DNA from: Akkermansiaceae bacterium
Lineage (GTDB): Bacteria > Verrucomicrobiota > Verrucomicrobiia > Verrucomicrobiales > Akkermansiaceae
Assembly (NCBI GenBank): GCA_013041925.1
Contig: JABDRB010000011.1
Coordinates: 124,001 to 188,000, forward strand
Direction: 5' to 3'
DNA: 64,000 bases
Shown here piece after piece: positions 25,035 to 34,110 of this stretch (its first letter is position 1; every line of letters begins with the position of its first letter). Below the pieces are notes generated by a model. It made no database searches. It worked only from the letters and a program-made list of their open reading frames with translations, and was not told where the DNA came from. Position numbers and translations under genes: made by a program.

Positions 25035-28000
25035 CTACGGATCAATCAATACGTTGAGGCGACTGAAGAACCTATCGCCCGTCACGAGGGTGCGCTTCAC
25101 CTTCACCTCCACCTTGTCCACACCCGTTTCGTAGCCGTCATCGGTCGGGGTGATGATGATATTCGTGCCATCGTGCACGGCATTGGTCCAAGTTCCCAAG
25201 TCGCTGCCGTATTGCGGGGTGATGGTGGTATTGGAGTCAGCATTAGCGGCATCGCTGCGGCGGAAGTTAAAGATGTAAAACTCAGCATCCGTGTTGCTAT
25301 CCAATGTTGGCAATAAGGCGGCAGCGTCGGCTGAGATGCCGCTTGCCCCCAATACCCACGCCAACCCATTATCGATACCGTCGTTGTTACCATCGACCTC
25401 CGAATGAACCCCACCTGCCCAAATGCTATAGGGAGTGGGATCGTTCACCGTAATCACCACATCATCATAGACTTGGACATGACCATCGTCTATGGTAAGG
25501 CGAAGGATATAGGTTCCCGAACCAGAGAAGCTCACATCAGAATTGAGGTCGTTGACATCTGCGAAGGTAACGGTCCCCGTGCCCGTGCCTGTGCCCGTGT
25601 CTGACCAGGTTACGCTCGGAGTGTCGTCTGAATCCGTTACCACACCGGCAAGGGTTACCGTCGCCGAAGCAACAGACTTCATCGGAGGGGCTGACTTATA
25701 TGAATGGCCTGAAGGGAGTTTAGCTGTCATTCCCCATTGATGGGCAAGATAGCCTTCAATCTTCTGCTGGGTGGCAAGGTCTTCTGTTCCATCTGTGAAA
25801 ATAAGTTCAGATAAACCACCCCAATAATTATTCCAACCACTTGTTCCACTTCCGAGAACTCTCCACGTCTTATCGTGTGCGGTGTTACTGTTCACCTTCC
25901 ATAAGGTCAAAGGCAGTGCTGCTGATGTGCCACCATCGACATCGGTCGTGCTTCCATTCACATATGTTTCTCCACCACTGTTATTAAAATTATCAAAGTT
26001 TTTACTATCGCCAATATAATCCCACAAAGTTGCTTCGTTCCCCCTACCCGTAAGTCTGACGGAACCATCTGTAGATGAAAAAAGCGGAGGGTGGTCTTTG
26101 ACGGCTGTTTGAGCCCCATCTGCATAATAACAGACAAAATAAGCGGTCTTGACTGAAGGGGCTTGGGTGGAAGCGATTAAATGCTGAACGACAGCATCAC
26201 CCGAGAAAACTGAGGGTAAATTATTTGCAAGAGGATCATTAGAAATAAGTGTAGGTTTTCTAGCTGCCGTGCTTTGTAATAAATGATTTCCATTTCCGCT
26301 TTTATCATCCCATCGACCAACTGATGTCGTTGCCGGAGTTAATCCACCTGTATCTCCCCAAAGAGAATTACTATCTTGGGCATCAAACCAAGCCGATGTC
26401 GTAGCATCCGCAGGTGTCCACGCAACATCATTGCCCGTCATGTATACCGTCTCGTCATTATCTGCGTTCACAACAGGATTAGCATTCCATTGCGCATACA
26501 CCGTGTGGTTGGAAGCATCTGTGACACTTGTTGACGTTTGCACCTGGCTACCACCGGATGCTTGGGTAAACCAACCGATGAAAGCGTATCCCGTACGGCT
26601 GACCGTTGCCAGAGTTCCGTAGGCAGAATCAAATGTGACGGCTTTACTGGTTGGGCTGGGCGCACCACCACCATTGGCGTCGAAAGTAACCGTATAGTCA
26701 TTCGGCGTCCACTGAGCATACAGCGTGTGATTTGAATCCGTGGCGACTGTGGTAGATGCTAGAACTTCTGTTCCACCAGATGCCTGAGTGAACCATCCGT
26801 TCAAGGTATACCCTGTTCGTGATACTGTTGCCAGTGTGCCATAGGTGGAATCATAAGTCGCCGACTTGCTTGTGGGGCTCGGAGTCCCTCCTCCATTAGC
26901 ATCGAATGTGACGGAGTAGCTTGTCGCAGACCACTGTGCATATAGTGCAAGAACGGCATTGGTTGAATAGGTTCCGCTTGCAGCGTATGAAGTTCCACCG
27001 CCTCCGGAAGCAGTGTTCCAGCCCGTAAATGTATAGCCTTCCTTAAGCAGAGACCCCATCGTTGCGAGAGTCAGGTTGGTGTCATGGATCTTTGCCTGAT
27101 TGCTCGGCGCCGCTCCTCCGGTATTCCCGTTGCCATTGTAGCTTACTGCATAGGTCTGAAGCGCTGTCCACTTGGCATAAAGGGTGACATTCGAGGTGCC
27201 CATCGAAAAGGTCGATGTAGGATTACGATCGGTTCCGTTTCCATTGGCCTGGGTATTCCATCCCACAAATGTGTTTCCTGATTTTACTAGGGTGCCGGTA
27301 TTTCCGAGAACGGTTACCGTATCATCTGTGTCGTAGTTATTTGCATCAACTGGCACGGATCCCCCGTCGCTCTGGTTGTCATCGTAGCTTACGGTGTAGG
27401 TGGATTGATCGACGGTGATGCTCACGGTTGCAAAAGAACTGATCTTGCCGTCATCTACTTTAAAAACAAAGCTGTCCGATCCGAGGTAGCCGTTGCTTGG
27501 GGTGTAGGTGAGGTTGGGCGCAGTCCCCGAAAGGGATCCGTTCGACGGATTGGTCACAACAGAATAGGTCAACGTATCGCCGCTGTTTGCGTCACTTCCA
27601 GTGAGGGTGATTGCCGTCGGGGCATTCATGGCAACATCAGGAGACTGTGCATTTGCCACTGGCTTGGTGTTGCCATCGGCCAGATCAAAGCTGACAGTAG
27701 CGTAGCTCTTGCCTGTATCTCCATACCTCTCAAATTTTATGGCAACGTTACCTGCGTTGTAGGTTCCTCCCTCGTTGATATAACCAGCGAGGGAAGAAGT
27801 ATTATTTACAAAATCTGTATTGGTGTAAACGACGATCTTATCTATTTTCGCCGAATCATTGCTCCATATCTTGCCATAGGGCAAAACGTTTCTTCGATAG
27901 GAGATGTAGTAATCTTTTCCCGCGAACGTGACACAACGCACCCCCGTCTGAGTATCTGGACTGATCGCAAGAGGATACATATCCAGGGTGTCATCTGCTG

Positions 28001-29141
28001 AAAGATTGATCTTTGAACCAGGATAAGCGTCGTAAACACCGAGTTGCGCTTTCTTGACGGGGTTGAGGGTAGCAATGGCATTTTTGCTTGAGCTGGAATG
28101 GGATAAACCCATGACACAGGTTTCATCTCGATATTCTTGTCCCCCTTCATTGGAATGTTGAAAACCAAAGTTATGACCACACTCGTGAGCATGCCCATCA
28201 AAGAACTTCCCAGTCCAATTGTAGCTGTAAACCGAATGGCCCCATTCCCCTCCGATCTCATCGATCCAAGCCCAGGCCGTCCAGTTGGTTGACCCACCTT
28301 CCGTGACGCCGTCTGGCATGAAAAAGAAGACTCTTTGGTACTCATTCGGGGAATCTGTATAGACATCATAGCCAAGGGCTTCAGCTTTGTATAGCATGTC
28401 ATAATACATGTCTTCCGACGTGGTGCCTGATGCCGTTTTGTTGGTCATGTTCAAAATCACTGAGTCTCCTTGCTTCAGTCGATAATGACCATAGGTCGAG
28501 TCGAACATAGCATCGCTGACATTGCCGCCCGATCCGAACAGAAAAGTCTCGCTCGCTGCCTTTTTGGCCGCATTAACGGTGTAGTCACTGGTATTGGCGA
28601 ACAGGAGCAGGCATTTGAGCTCGGTGACTGCCACGGCTCCGGCTTTTTGGGGTGGGGCCGTCGCGCCTTGCGATGAGGAAGGTGTTGCCCCTTCGGTGGC
28701 AGACTCAGACTCTGAAGTTGTCGGTTGAGCCTGGGCCAGTTTGATGGATGTCGCCTTTACGACCCTCCTCGCCCTTTGGTTCTCAGCTGTTGCGGCATAG
28801 GTTTTCAAGCTGCCAGTGACAGTCACTTGCCTCCCTGTTTTGATTTCCGCCATATCCAGACCAGTCACGTCCAACTCAGTGCCTCCACGGATATTTCGAT
28901 CCATCAGCATGTGGGTGTTTCTCTCGCCTGTAAAATTAGGCTGAAAACAGTCGTTTGGTTTGACCACGTAGTAGCCAGTGATTTCAGTAGCATTTTGACT
29001 GGGGTTGGGGCGGTTATTGCCCTGATTTCCAGAGCTCTCCGCGTTTTGGGAGTGCGCATTACCAGCCCACAGGAAAGTGAATGCAACGATCCCCGTGAAG
29101 ACGAGTAGCGGCTTAATGAAATGGCTTTTGATGTTAGTCAT
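25035..29141 (-). CDS. Large secreted metzincin-type metalloprotease with InlB repeats and LamG-like domain
   Basis: A 1368-residue exported protein. From ATG 29141: signal peptide (PLLVFTGIVAFTFLWAGNAHSQ), a small beta-domain (to about 140), then a protease domain with HECGHNFGFQH (H319, E320, H323, H329: HExxHxxGxxH) and a Met-turn CVMG (M344), both needed for a metzincin fold. Next come a cadherin/Ig-like domain (about 500-575), four InlB B-type repeats (582-885, each ending in YAxW), a LamG/concanavalin-like domain (about 890-1140, DDKSGNGNHL), a PKD-like domain with a TG repeat and a C-terminal DGNNDGIDNGLAWVLGA tail common in Verrucomicrobial exported proteins. Resembles M11 gametolysin-like proteases; substrate unknown. 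Divergent from a GntR-type regulator. Confidence 0.85.
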   Translation of the reverse strand: MTNIKSHFIKPLLVFTGIVAFTFLWAGNAHSQNAESSGNQGNNRPNPSQNATEITGYYVVKPNDCFQPNFTGERNTHMLMDRNIRGGTELDVTGLDMAEIKTGRQVTVTGSLKTYAATAENQRARRVVKATSIKLAQAQPTTSESESATEGATPSSSQGATAPPQKAGAVAVTELKCLLLFANTSDYTVNAAKKAASETFLFGSGGNVSDAMFDSTYGHYRLKQGDSVILNMTNKTASGTTSEDMYYDMLYKAEALGYDVYTDSPNEYQRVFFFMPDGVTEGGSTNWTAWAWIDEIGGEWGHSVYSYNWTGKFFDGHAHECGHNFGFQHSNEGGQEYRDETCVMGLSHSSSSKNAIATLNPVKKAQLGVYDAYPGSKINLSADDTLDMYPLAISPDTQTGVRCVTFAGKDYYISYRRNVLPYGKIWSNDSAKIDKIVVYTNTDFVNNTSSLAGYINEGGTYNAGNVAIKFERYGDTGKSYATVSFDLADGNTKPVANAQSPDVAMNAPTAITLTGSDANSGDTLTYSVVTNPSNGSLSGTAPNLTYTPSNGYLGSDSFVFKVDDGKISSFATVSITVDQSTYTVSYDDNQSDGGSVPVDANNYDTDDTVTVLGNTGTLVKSGNTFVGWNTQANGNGTDRNPTSTFSMGTSNVTLYAKWTALQTYAVSYNGNGNTGGAAPSNQAKIHDTNLTLATMGSLLKEGYTFTGWNTASGGGGTSYAASGTYSTNAVLALYAQWSATSYSVTFDANGGGTPSPTSKSATYDSTYGTLATVSRTGYTLNGWFTQASGGTEVLASTTVATDSNHTLYAQWTPNDYTVTFDANGGGAPSPTSKAVTFDSAYGTLATVSRTGYAFIGWFTQASGGSQVQTSTSVTDASNHTVYAQWNANPVVNADNDETVYMTGNDVAWTPADATTSAWFDAQDSNSLWGDTGGLTPATTSVGRWDDKSGNGNHLLQSTAARKPTLISNDPLANNLPSVFSGDAVVQHLIASTQAPSVKTAYFVCYYADGAQTAVKDHPPLFSSTDGSVRLTGRGNEATLWDYIGDSKNFDNFNNSGGETYVNGSTTDVDGGTSAALPLTLWKVNSNTAHDKTWRVLGSGTSGWNNYWGGLSELIFTDGTEDLATQQKIEGYLAHQWGMTAKLPSGHSYKSAPPMKSVASATVTLAGVVTDSDDTPSVTWSDTGTGTGTGTVTFADVNDLNSDVSFSGSGTYILRLTIDDGHVQVYDDVVITVNDPTPYSIWAGGVHSEVDGNNDGIDNGLAWVLGASGISADAAALLPTLDSNTDAEFYIFNFRRSDAANADSNTTITPQYGSDLGTWTNAVHDGTNIIITPTDDGYETGVDKVEVKVKRTLVTGDRFFSRLNVLIDP
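25575..25598 (-). repeat. Four 6-bp tandem units encoding a Thr-Gly run
   Basis: On the minus strand ACGGGG, ACGGGC, ACAGGC, ACGGGC (one substitution each) encode a TGTGTGTG run in the PKD-like domain of the metzincin. Unit changes would keep the frame. Confidence 0.75.
26480..27400 (-). repeat. Four InlB B-type repeats inside the metzincin gene
   Basis: Four direct repeats of about 225-230 bases, each encoding Y-x-V-[ST]-[FY]-x-x-N-G at the start and G[YN]-x-F-x-G-W-x-T, LYAQW at the end. Units 3 and 4 are the most alike at DNA and protein level (for example both carry VSRTGY and GWFTQASGG), indicating recent duplication. Confidence 0.88.
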
Positions 29142-29313
29142 TTGTTTTTTATGTGAAATGGTTGAGCTCCCCATGTTGAGGCGATGATTCACCTTCGTCA
29201 CTCCCCGACGAAAGCGGCAATGTTGAGAAGATGAACCACTTATAGAACACGCATCGGATTCGACCACCATTTACAGACTCGACAACTATCCCTTAATCAA
29301 GGAGGTTGGGCGT

Positions 29314-30375
29314 ATGTCCTTGAAGTTATTGTCCCATGCCGAACAGGTTGCTGAGTATTTACGTTCCGAGCTGCTGCATGGCCGCTGGATCGGCTCCATG
29401 CCGGGTGCCTTGGCCTTAAAAGCGGAGCTGGGAGTGGGCCATAACACGATTGATCTGGCACTCAGGCAGCTTGAGGCGGAGGGGATTCTTGTGCACCAAG
29501 GAACAGGGAAGTGCCGCCGCATTATCTTACCGGAACGTCACGTCTCACCAAGAATGCGGATAGCGATCCTGCTTTACGAGCCAGATAACAGCAAGGTCGG
29601 TTACCACCTCGAACTCCTACAGCAACTCCGCGAGCGAGGTCACACCGCCTTCTTTACCACAAAAAGTCTGACTACATTGGGAATGGATGTGAAGCGGGTG
29701 GCCCAGTTCGTGAAGCAAACCGAAGCCGATGCCTGGGTAGTGGTGGCTGGCTCACGTGCTGTGCTTGGGTGGTTTGCGGAGCAGCCATTCCCTGTATTCG
29801 GTTTTTTCGGGCGTACTATGAATCTGCCAATTGCAAGCACCAGCCCAAAAAAAATACCCGCCCTCGTTAGCGTGGTGCGGCGCTTAGTATCCCTCGACCA
29901 TCGTAGAATCGTGTTGATTGCTCGGGAGGAACGCCGCAAACCCGTTCCCGGATTTATCGAACAGGCATTCCTCAATGAACTCGATGCGCATGGCATCCCG
30001 ACGGGCTCCTACAACCTGCCTGACTGGGAGGAGACTCGGGAGGGACTGCACCGTATGCTCGATACGCTCTTCCTTCACACTCCGCCCACTGCTCTACTGA
30101 TTCAGGGAACACCGTTCACCGTTGCGGCGCTGCAATACTTCGCAAGCCGTGGTCTTGAGGCACCACAAGACATTTCGTTGGTTGCTATGGATCCCGATCC
30201 TGCATTTGCCTGGTGTGATCCTCCTATCTCCCATATCAGCTATGACAGCCGACCCTGGTTGCGCCGGATTATCCGCTGGGCTGAAAACGTGGCTAACGGC
30301 AAGGACGACCTCCGCAAGAGTTCCTCACCGGCCAAATTCGTCGAGGGCGGGACAATCGGACCAGTGAAAAAGTGA
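29314..30375 (+). CDS. GntR-type HTH regulator with LacI-like sensor domain
   Basis: Transcription factor combining an N-terminal winged helix (HAEQVAEYLRSELLHGRWI, LKAELGVGHNTIDLALRQL, LVHQGTGKCRRI, residues about 5-75) with a C-terminal periplasmic-binding-protein-like ligand domain (from MRIAILLYEP at about residue 87). The 353-residue product ends in a typical sensor tail. An exceptionally good ribosome binding site AAGGAGGT precedes the ATG. The gene is divergent from the metzincin gene (172 bases between starts) and may regulate it; sugars are the usual ligands of this architecture. Its 3' end overlaps the terminator of the convergent 5S-like gene. Confidence 0.88.
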   Translation: MSLKLLSHAEQVAEYLRSELLHGRWIGSMPGALALKAELGVGHNTIDLALRQLEAEGILVHQGTGKCRRIILPERHVSPRMRIAILLYEPDNSKVGYHLELLQQLRERGHTAFFTTKSLTTLGMDVKRVAQFVKQTEADAWVVVAGSRAVLGWFAEQPFPVFGFFGRTMNLPIASTSPKKIPALVSVVRRLVSLDHRRIVLIAREERRKPVPGFIEQAFLNELDAHGIPTGSYNLPDWEETREGLHRMLDTLFLHTPPTALLIQGTPFTVAALQYFASRGLEAPQDISLVAMDPDPAFAWCDPPISHISYDSRPWLRRIIRWAENVANGKDDLRKSSSPAKFVEGGTIGPVKK

Positions 30376-30396
30376 CCCCATGCTGGCATAGGGGTC
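30367..30396 (-). terminator. Terminator of the 5S-like subunit gene
   Basis: Minus strand: GACCCC / GGGGTC stem extended by ATGC / GCAT with one bulge, followed by AC and five T residues. It lies about 35 bases beyond the stop of the carboxyltransferase gene and overlaps the end of the convergent regulator gene. Confidence 0.85.
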
Positions 30397-30428
30397 GGGT
30401 GGGACCCTCGCCTGTGCGGCATGCTGGG

Positions 30429-31910
30429 TTACGAGACCACCTCAACGGCCACCTTGTGGGCTTGTCCGTTGACCGTGAGAATCATTTTTTGTTCCTTACC
30501 GGTTTGTTTACCTGGGTCAGCTTGTGGAGCGGGCTCTGGCGCGGGATCGGGCTCTGGCGCGTTTTTCTTTTTGTAATACTCTGCAAGTTGCATCGGGAAC
30601 ATCGCGTGAATAACGCAGTGTTCATCGTCGCTTGGAAGGCCGAGGTCTTCGAGTTCTGCGCGTAGGGCATCCATGCCGGGCTCCTTGAGATCGGCAGGTC
30701 GGCAGGTGATGGGATCTTTTTTTGCCTGCTTGGCGGCGAGCGCTTGCACATCCTTATCGACGGGGGCCGGAGTCTGGCCGTAGTATCCGAGAGCAATATC
30801 CATCGCCTGAGGGGAGAAGTTTTTCCATCGGCCGAATTTAACGTTCAACATCGCCTGCACGCCTACGATCTGAGAAGTAGGGGTGACAAGGGGAATCCAT
30901 CCGAGAGCTTTGCGCACGACTGGGATTTCAGCAAAGACGTCCTCAAATTTATCTTCCATACCCTGCTCCTTGAGTTGGTTGCGGAAGTTACTGAGCATCC
31001 CTCCGGGGACCTGGTAGCGAAGCGTGTCACTATCGACGACTTCGTTTTTGTGGCTGGTAAAATCAGAAAGCTGCTCGTAGACGGGGGTGAGAATTTGGCG
31101 GAGGCGTTCGAGTTTTTCGGTTTCGACCCCCCGGGGTTTTCGTGGGTGGCCATCCAGCATGGCGAGCATTCTCAGGGCGTCAGGCTGCCCAGTGCCGTTG
31201 GCAAAGGGGGCGATGGAGACGTCGATGGCGTCAACACCCGCGTTGATAGCGGCAAGGTAGCTGGCGGCTCCGAGGCCTGCGGTCTCGTGTGTATGGAACC
31301 ATACCGGAATTTTGATTTTCTTTTTTAATCCCTTGATGATCTTTTTGGCCGCAACTGGGGGGATGAGACCCGCCATATCCTTGAGGACAATGGCATCAGC
31401 TCCCATTTTTTCCAACTCCACCCCCATTTTGACAAAACTCTTTGCGTTGTGAACGGGGCTGGTCGTGTAGCAGATCACGCCATGGGCTTGTTTGCCCGCA
31501 GCCTTGGCCGCATTGATGGCACACTGCATGTTGCGGGGGTCATTCAAGGCATCAAAAATACGGAAAATGTCCATGCCATGCTTGGCGGAGCAGTGGATGA
31601 AGGCCTCAACGATGTCGTTGGGAAAGTGGGCATACTGGACGATGTTTTGGCCCCGAAGCAACATCATGTGAGGTGTGTCAGGACATGCTTTTTTCAGCGC
31701 ATCCAATCGATCAAAGGGGAACTCATTCAAGAAACGCAAGCCGGCATCGATGGTCGCCCCCCCCCAAGTTTCCAGCGCTCCATATCCCATGCTATCCAGG
31801 ATGGGGGCCGCCTCGAGCATTTGCTCGGTTTTCATACGCGTTGCGGCGAGCGATTGGTGACCATCACGCAGGACGGTATTGTTGAATATGACGGGTTTGG
31901 TGGTGATCAT
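30429..31910 (-). CDS. Pyruvate/oxaloacetate carboxyltransferase subunit, transcarboxylase 5S-like
   Basis: Moves a carboxyl group between biotin and pyruvate or oxaloacetate. The 493-residue product has an HMGL-like TIM barrel with LRDGHQSL (Asp16), the carbamylated-lysine motif IVLKDMAGL (Lys177) and the metal-binding HTHETAG (His206, His208), then the conserved carboxylase C-terminal domain. It ends in a Pro-rich linker and MILTVNGQAHKVAVEVVS and has no biotinyl domain. Oxaloacetate decarboxylase alpha continues into such a domain here; Propionibacterium transcarboxylase 5S stops at the same point. A separate biotin carrier and 12S-like mmdA lie 18 kb away on the same strand. Could also serve an oxaloacetate decarboxylase. 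Confidence 0.88.
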   Translation of the reverse strand: MITTKPVIFNNTVLRDGHQSLAATRMKTEQMLEAAPILDSMGYGALETWGGATIDAGLRFLNEFPFDRLDALKKACPDTPHMMLLRGQNIVQYAHFPNDIVEAFIHCSAKHGMDIFRIFDALNDPRNMQCAINAAKAAGKQAHGVICYTTSPVHNAKSFVKMGVELEKMGADAIVLKDMAGLIPPVAAKKIIKGLKKKIKIPVWFHTHETAGLGAASYLAAINAGVDAIDVSIAPFANGTGQPDALRMLAMLDGHPRKPRGVETEKLERLRQILTPVYEQLSDFTSHKNEVVDSDTLRYQVPGGMLSNFRNQLKEQGMEDKFEDVFAEIPVVRKALGWIPLVTPTSQIVGVQAMLNVKFGRWKNFSPQAMDIALGYYGQTPAPVDKDVQALAAKQAKKDPITCRPADLKEPGMDALRAELEDLGLPSDDEHCVIHAMFPMQLAEYYKKKNAPEPDPAPEPAPQADPGKQTGKEQKMILTVNGQAHKVAVEVVS

Positions 31911-31974
31911 GGCCTTGTTGTGGGTTGGGGTGTTTTGATGGGCTCTGTTGTCGTTAGTGGGGAATCAGAATTGA

Positions 31975-32004
31975 TTCATAATGGAGAGAGTGGACGTTTG
32001 GCAA
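31975..32004 (-). promoter_or_regulatory. Possible promoter of the 5S-like gene
   Basis: Minus strand TTGCCA (31999-32004) and TATGAA (31975-31980) separated by 18 bases, 65 bases before the start codon. Moderate matches only. The rest of 31911-32209 shows no gene. Confidence 0.35.
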
Positions 32005-32209
32005 GGCTTGTTGGGGATTTATGTCACAAACAAGTAAAAAAGCTCTTTTAATAGCGTGATCTTGGATGACTTGGAATACTGGGGAGCACCGATCAGACAC
32101 CCACTCGCGCGCGCCAATTCCTGCGATGATCCTTTAAATGCTCACAAATCTCTTGCGCGCCTCCGCTTTTCCGACAACATCCCGCGCTTTAAGCCATCAC
32201 CATCTCATC

Positions 32210-33043
32210 ATGGGCGAAAACGATCTCAAAAACCTCATCAGCCAGACCGGTGTCTCCGCTGCCCGAATGCGCCTTGCGCACTGGGTCGAGTCACCCGCCG
32301 TCCAGTATTTTGTCATTGCCGTCATTCTCTTGAATGCGGTGATTCTCGGGTTGGAAACCAGCACGGAAATCATGGCGCGCTGGGCTACGCCGCTGATCAT
32401 CGCCGACAAGCTGTGCCTTTGTGTCTTCGTGGTGGAGCTCTCGATCAAGCTTTTCTGCTACCGCCTCTACTTCTGGCGCACGGGGTGGAATATCTTTGAT
32501 TTTGTGGTCGTCGCGATTGCACTCACGCCGGGTGCAGGCGTGTGGGCGGTGCTGCGTTCGCTCCGTGTCCTGCGTGTCCTGCGCCTACTCACCGTGGTGC
32601 CATCACTGCGCAAAGTGGTCGCCGCCTTTATCCACGCCATCCCAGGTTTATCGGGTGTCATGGCGGTGATGGCCATTTTTTTCTACACCGCGGGTGTGCT
32701 TGCCACACGGCTTTTCGGGTCGGCGTTCGGCGACTGGTTTGGCACGCTGGGTCGCAGTCTCTATTCCCTCTTTCAGATTATGACGCTGGAGAGCTGGTCG
32801 ATGGGGATTGTGCGTCCAGTGATGGAGGTTTACCCGTGGGCATGGGCGTTTTTTGTCCCGTTCATCATCGTGGCAACCTTCACCATCTTAAATCTCTTTA
32901 TTGGTATCATTGTCTCGACGATGCAGGAACTCGCACTCACACCGGAAGTGGATCACACCGACCCAGAAGTGCGGGCGCTGCTGGAGCGGATTGATAACGA
33001 TTTACGCACGCTCAAGAACCAGCTTGAAAACACCCCAAGGTAA
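32210..33043 (+). CDS. Bacterial voltage-gated sodium channel (NavBac type)
   Basis: Six-transmembrane channel forming a sodium-selective homotetramer in the inner membrane. The 277-residue product has S1-S3 (YFVIAVILLNAVILGLE onward), a positively charged S4 (LRSLRVLRVLRLL), a pore loop with the filter TLESWSM (residues 192-198) and a long S6 (FTILNLFIGIIVSTMQE), then a C-terminal helix suited to a four-helix bundle. TLESWSM is identical to the filter of the structurally solved NavAb channel. The frame is open to 32138 but MGENDLKN at 32210 is the natural start. Next genes are a universal stress protein and the Mrp antiporter. Confidence 0.95.
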   Translation: MGENDLKNLISQTGVSAARMRLAHWVESPAVQYFVIAVILLNAVILGLETSTEIMARWATPLIIADKLCLCVFVVELSIKLFCYRLYFWRTGWNIFDFVVVAIALTPGAGVWAVLRSLRVLRVLRLLTVVPSLRKVVAAFIHAIPGLSGVMAVMAIFFYTAGVLATRLFGSAFGDWFGTLGRSLYSLFQIMTLESWSMGIVRPVMEVYPWAWAFFVPFIIVATFTILNLFIGIIVSTMQELALTPEVDHTDPEVRALLERIDNDLRTLKNQLENTPR

Positions 33044-33189
33044 TTCGCCTCCCTTGATCCTTGGGGCGAATCCCCCCGAATTAATGCGACATTCATTCCT
33101 GATTGGGTTGACAGAATGCGCGATCGTGTAAGATTGGCGCGACTGGCCCCAAACGGGTCGATCGTCCGACCATCCATCTCACCTGAGCT

Positions 33190-34089
33190 ATGAAACGTTT
33201 CCGCAAAATCCTCGTCCCACTTACCTTCACCGAAGCTGACGCCTCGGTGCTCGCCATGACCAGCCACCTCGCCAAGTGGTCGCAGCCCGATGAAATTGTT
33301 TTTTGCCATTTTAACCCGAAGGTGAAAATCCCAGCCGCCTTGCAAAAAAGCCACCCTTGGCTGCTCGAGCCGATGGATGAAGCCGCCCGCGAGCGCATGA
33401 AGGAATTCGTCCATCAACACAGCGAGTTGCCCGAAAATACAACCATCGGCTTCCATGTCGAGGAGGCAAACCCAGTGCTCCGGACCCTCTCGCTGGTGCT
33501 TGAAATGGACTGCGACCTCGTCATCACTGGCGCCGACACACCTGAAATCGCGATCCGACTCGCCCGCAAAGCTCCGTGTTCGGTCTGTATCGTTCCAGCA
33601 GGGGCGCCCACCAGCGTGCGCAAACCGATGGTGGCCGTGGATTTCTCCGATTACTCGCGCTACGCCTGTGAGATCGGCCTCGCCCTCTCCGATGCCTCTC
33701 AGGGGGAAAAACCTGTGTTACTCCACCTGAGTAAGATTCACCGTGGCTACCACTGGGGGGCGATCTCACGTGAGGAATTCATCGCCAACAATGAATCTCA
33801 CGCAGCGATGAAAATGGATGAATTTAGCCAGAGTCTCGACGCCCCGAAGGACTCGTTCACCACCGCCGTGCATCACCACGAGTTTGTCCCCTATGGCATT
33901 CTGGATTATGTGAATGAAAATGACATCGACTGCATTGTCGCGGGATGCCGGGGCAAGGACGCGCTCTCTGCGATCTTATTAGGAAGCGACATCGAGCAAA
34001 TCATGCATCACTCCTCGGTCCCCGTGCTCGCCGTCAAGACCAAGGGCACCGGTCGCAGCTTCCTTGAGGGGTTGCTGGGTAAGGGGTAA
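33190..34089 (+). CDS. Universal stress protein with two Usp domains
   Basis: Cytoplasmic stress or signalling protein; the 299-residue product is a tandem of two UspA-fold domains (about 1-140 and 145-290). The second keeps the ATP-binding pattern G-2x-G-9x-G[ST] (GCRGKDALSAILLGS), while the first lacks it (ITGADTPEIAIRLARKAPC), so one half probably binds ATP and the other is structural. It lies between the sodium channel and mrpA, 21 bases before the latter, so it is likely the first gene of the mrp operon. A regulatory link to the antiporter or channel is inferred from position only. Confidence 0.9.
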   Translation: MKRFRKILVPLTFTEADASVLAMTSHLAKWSQPDEIVFCHFNPKVKIPAALQKSHPWLLEPMDEAARERMKEFVHQHSELPENTTIGFHVEEANPVLRTLSLVLEMDCDLVITGADTPEIAIRLARKAPCSVCIVPAGAPTSVRKPMVAVDFSDYSRYACEIGLALSDASQGEKPVLLHLSKIHRGYHWGAISREEFIANNESHAAMKMDEFSQSLDAPKDSFTTAVHHHEFVPYGILDYVNENDIDCIVAGCRGKDALSAILLGSDIEQIMHHSSVPVLAVKTKGTGRSFLEGLLGKG

Positions 34090-34110
34090 TACATCCCCTC
34101 CCCTGTCACC

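Noticed and set aside
26480-27400. Possible CRISPR or satellite array
   Set aside because: The repeats are about 225 bases long, in frame, and encode InlB B-type protein repeats; no short repeat-spacer pattern is present.
29240-29285. tRNA-like T-arm on the minus strand
   Set aside because: Only a fragmentary GTCGAATCC match is present with no pairing acceptor or anticodon arms; no tRNA gene was found anywhere in the window.
31449-32051. 200-residue plus-strand open frame
   Set aside because: Antisense to the 5S-like carboxyltransferase gene; the composition mirrors the codon pattern of the real gene and no domain is visible.
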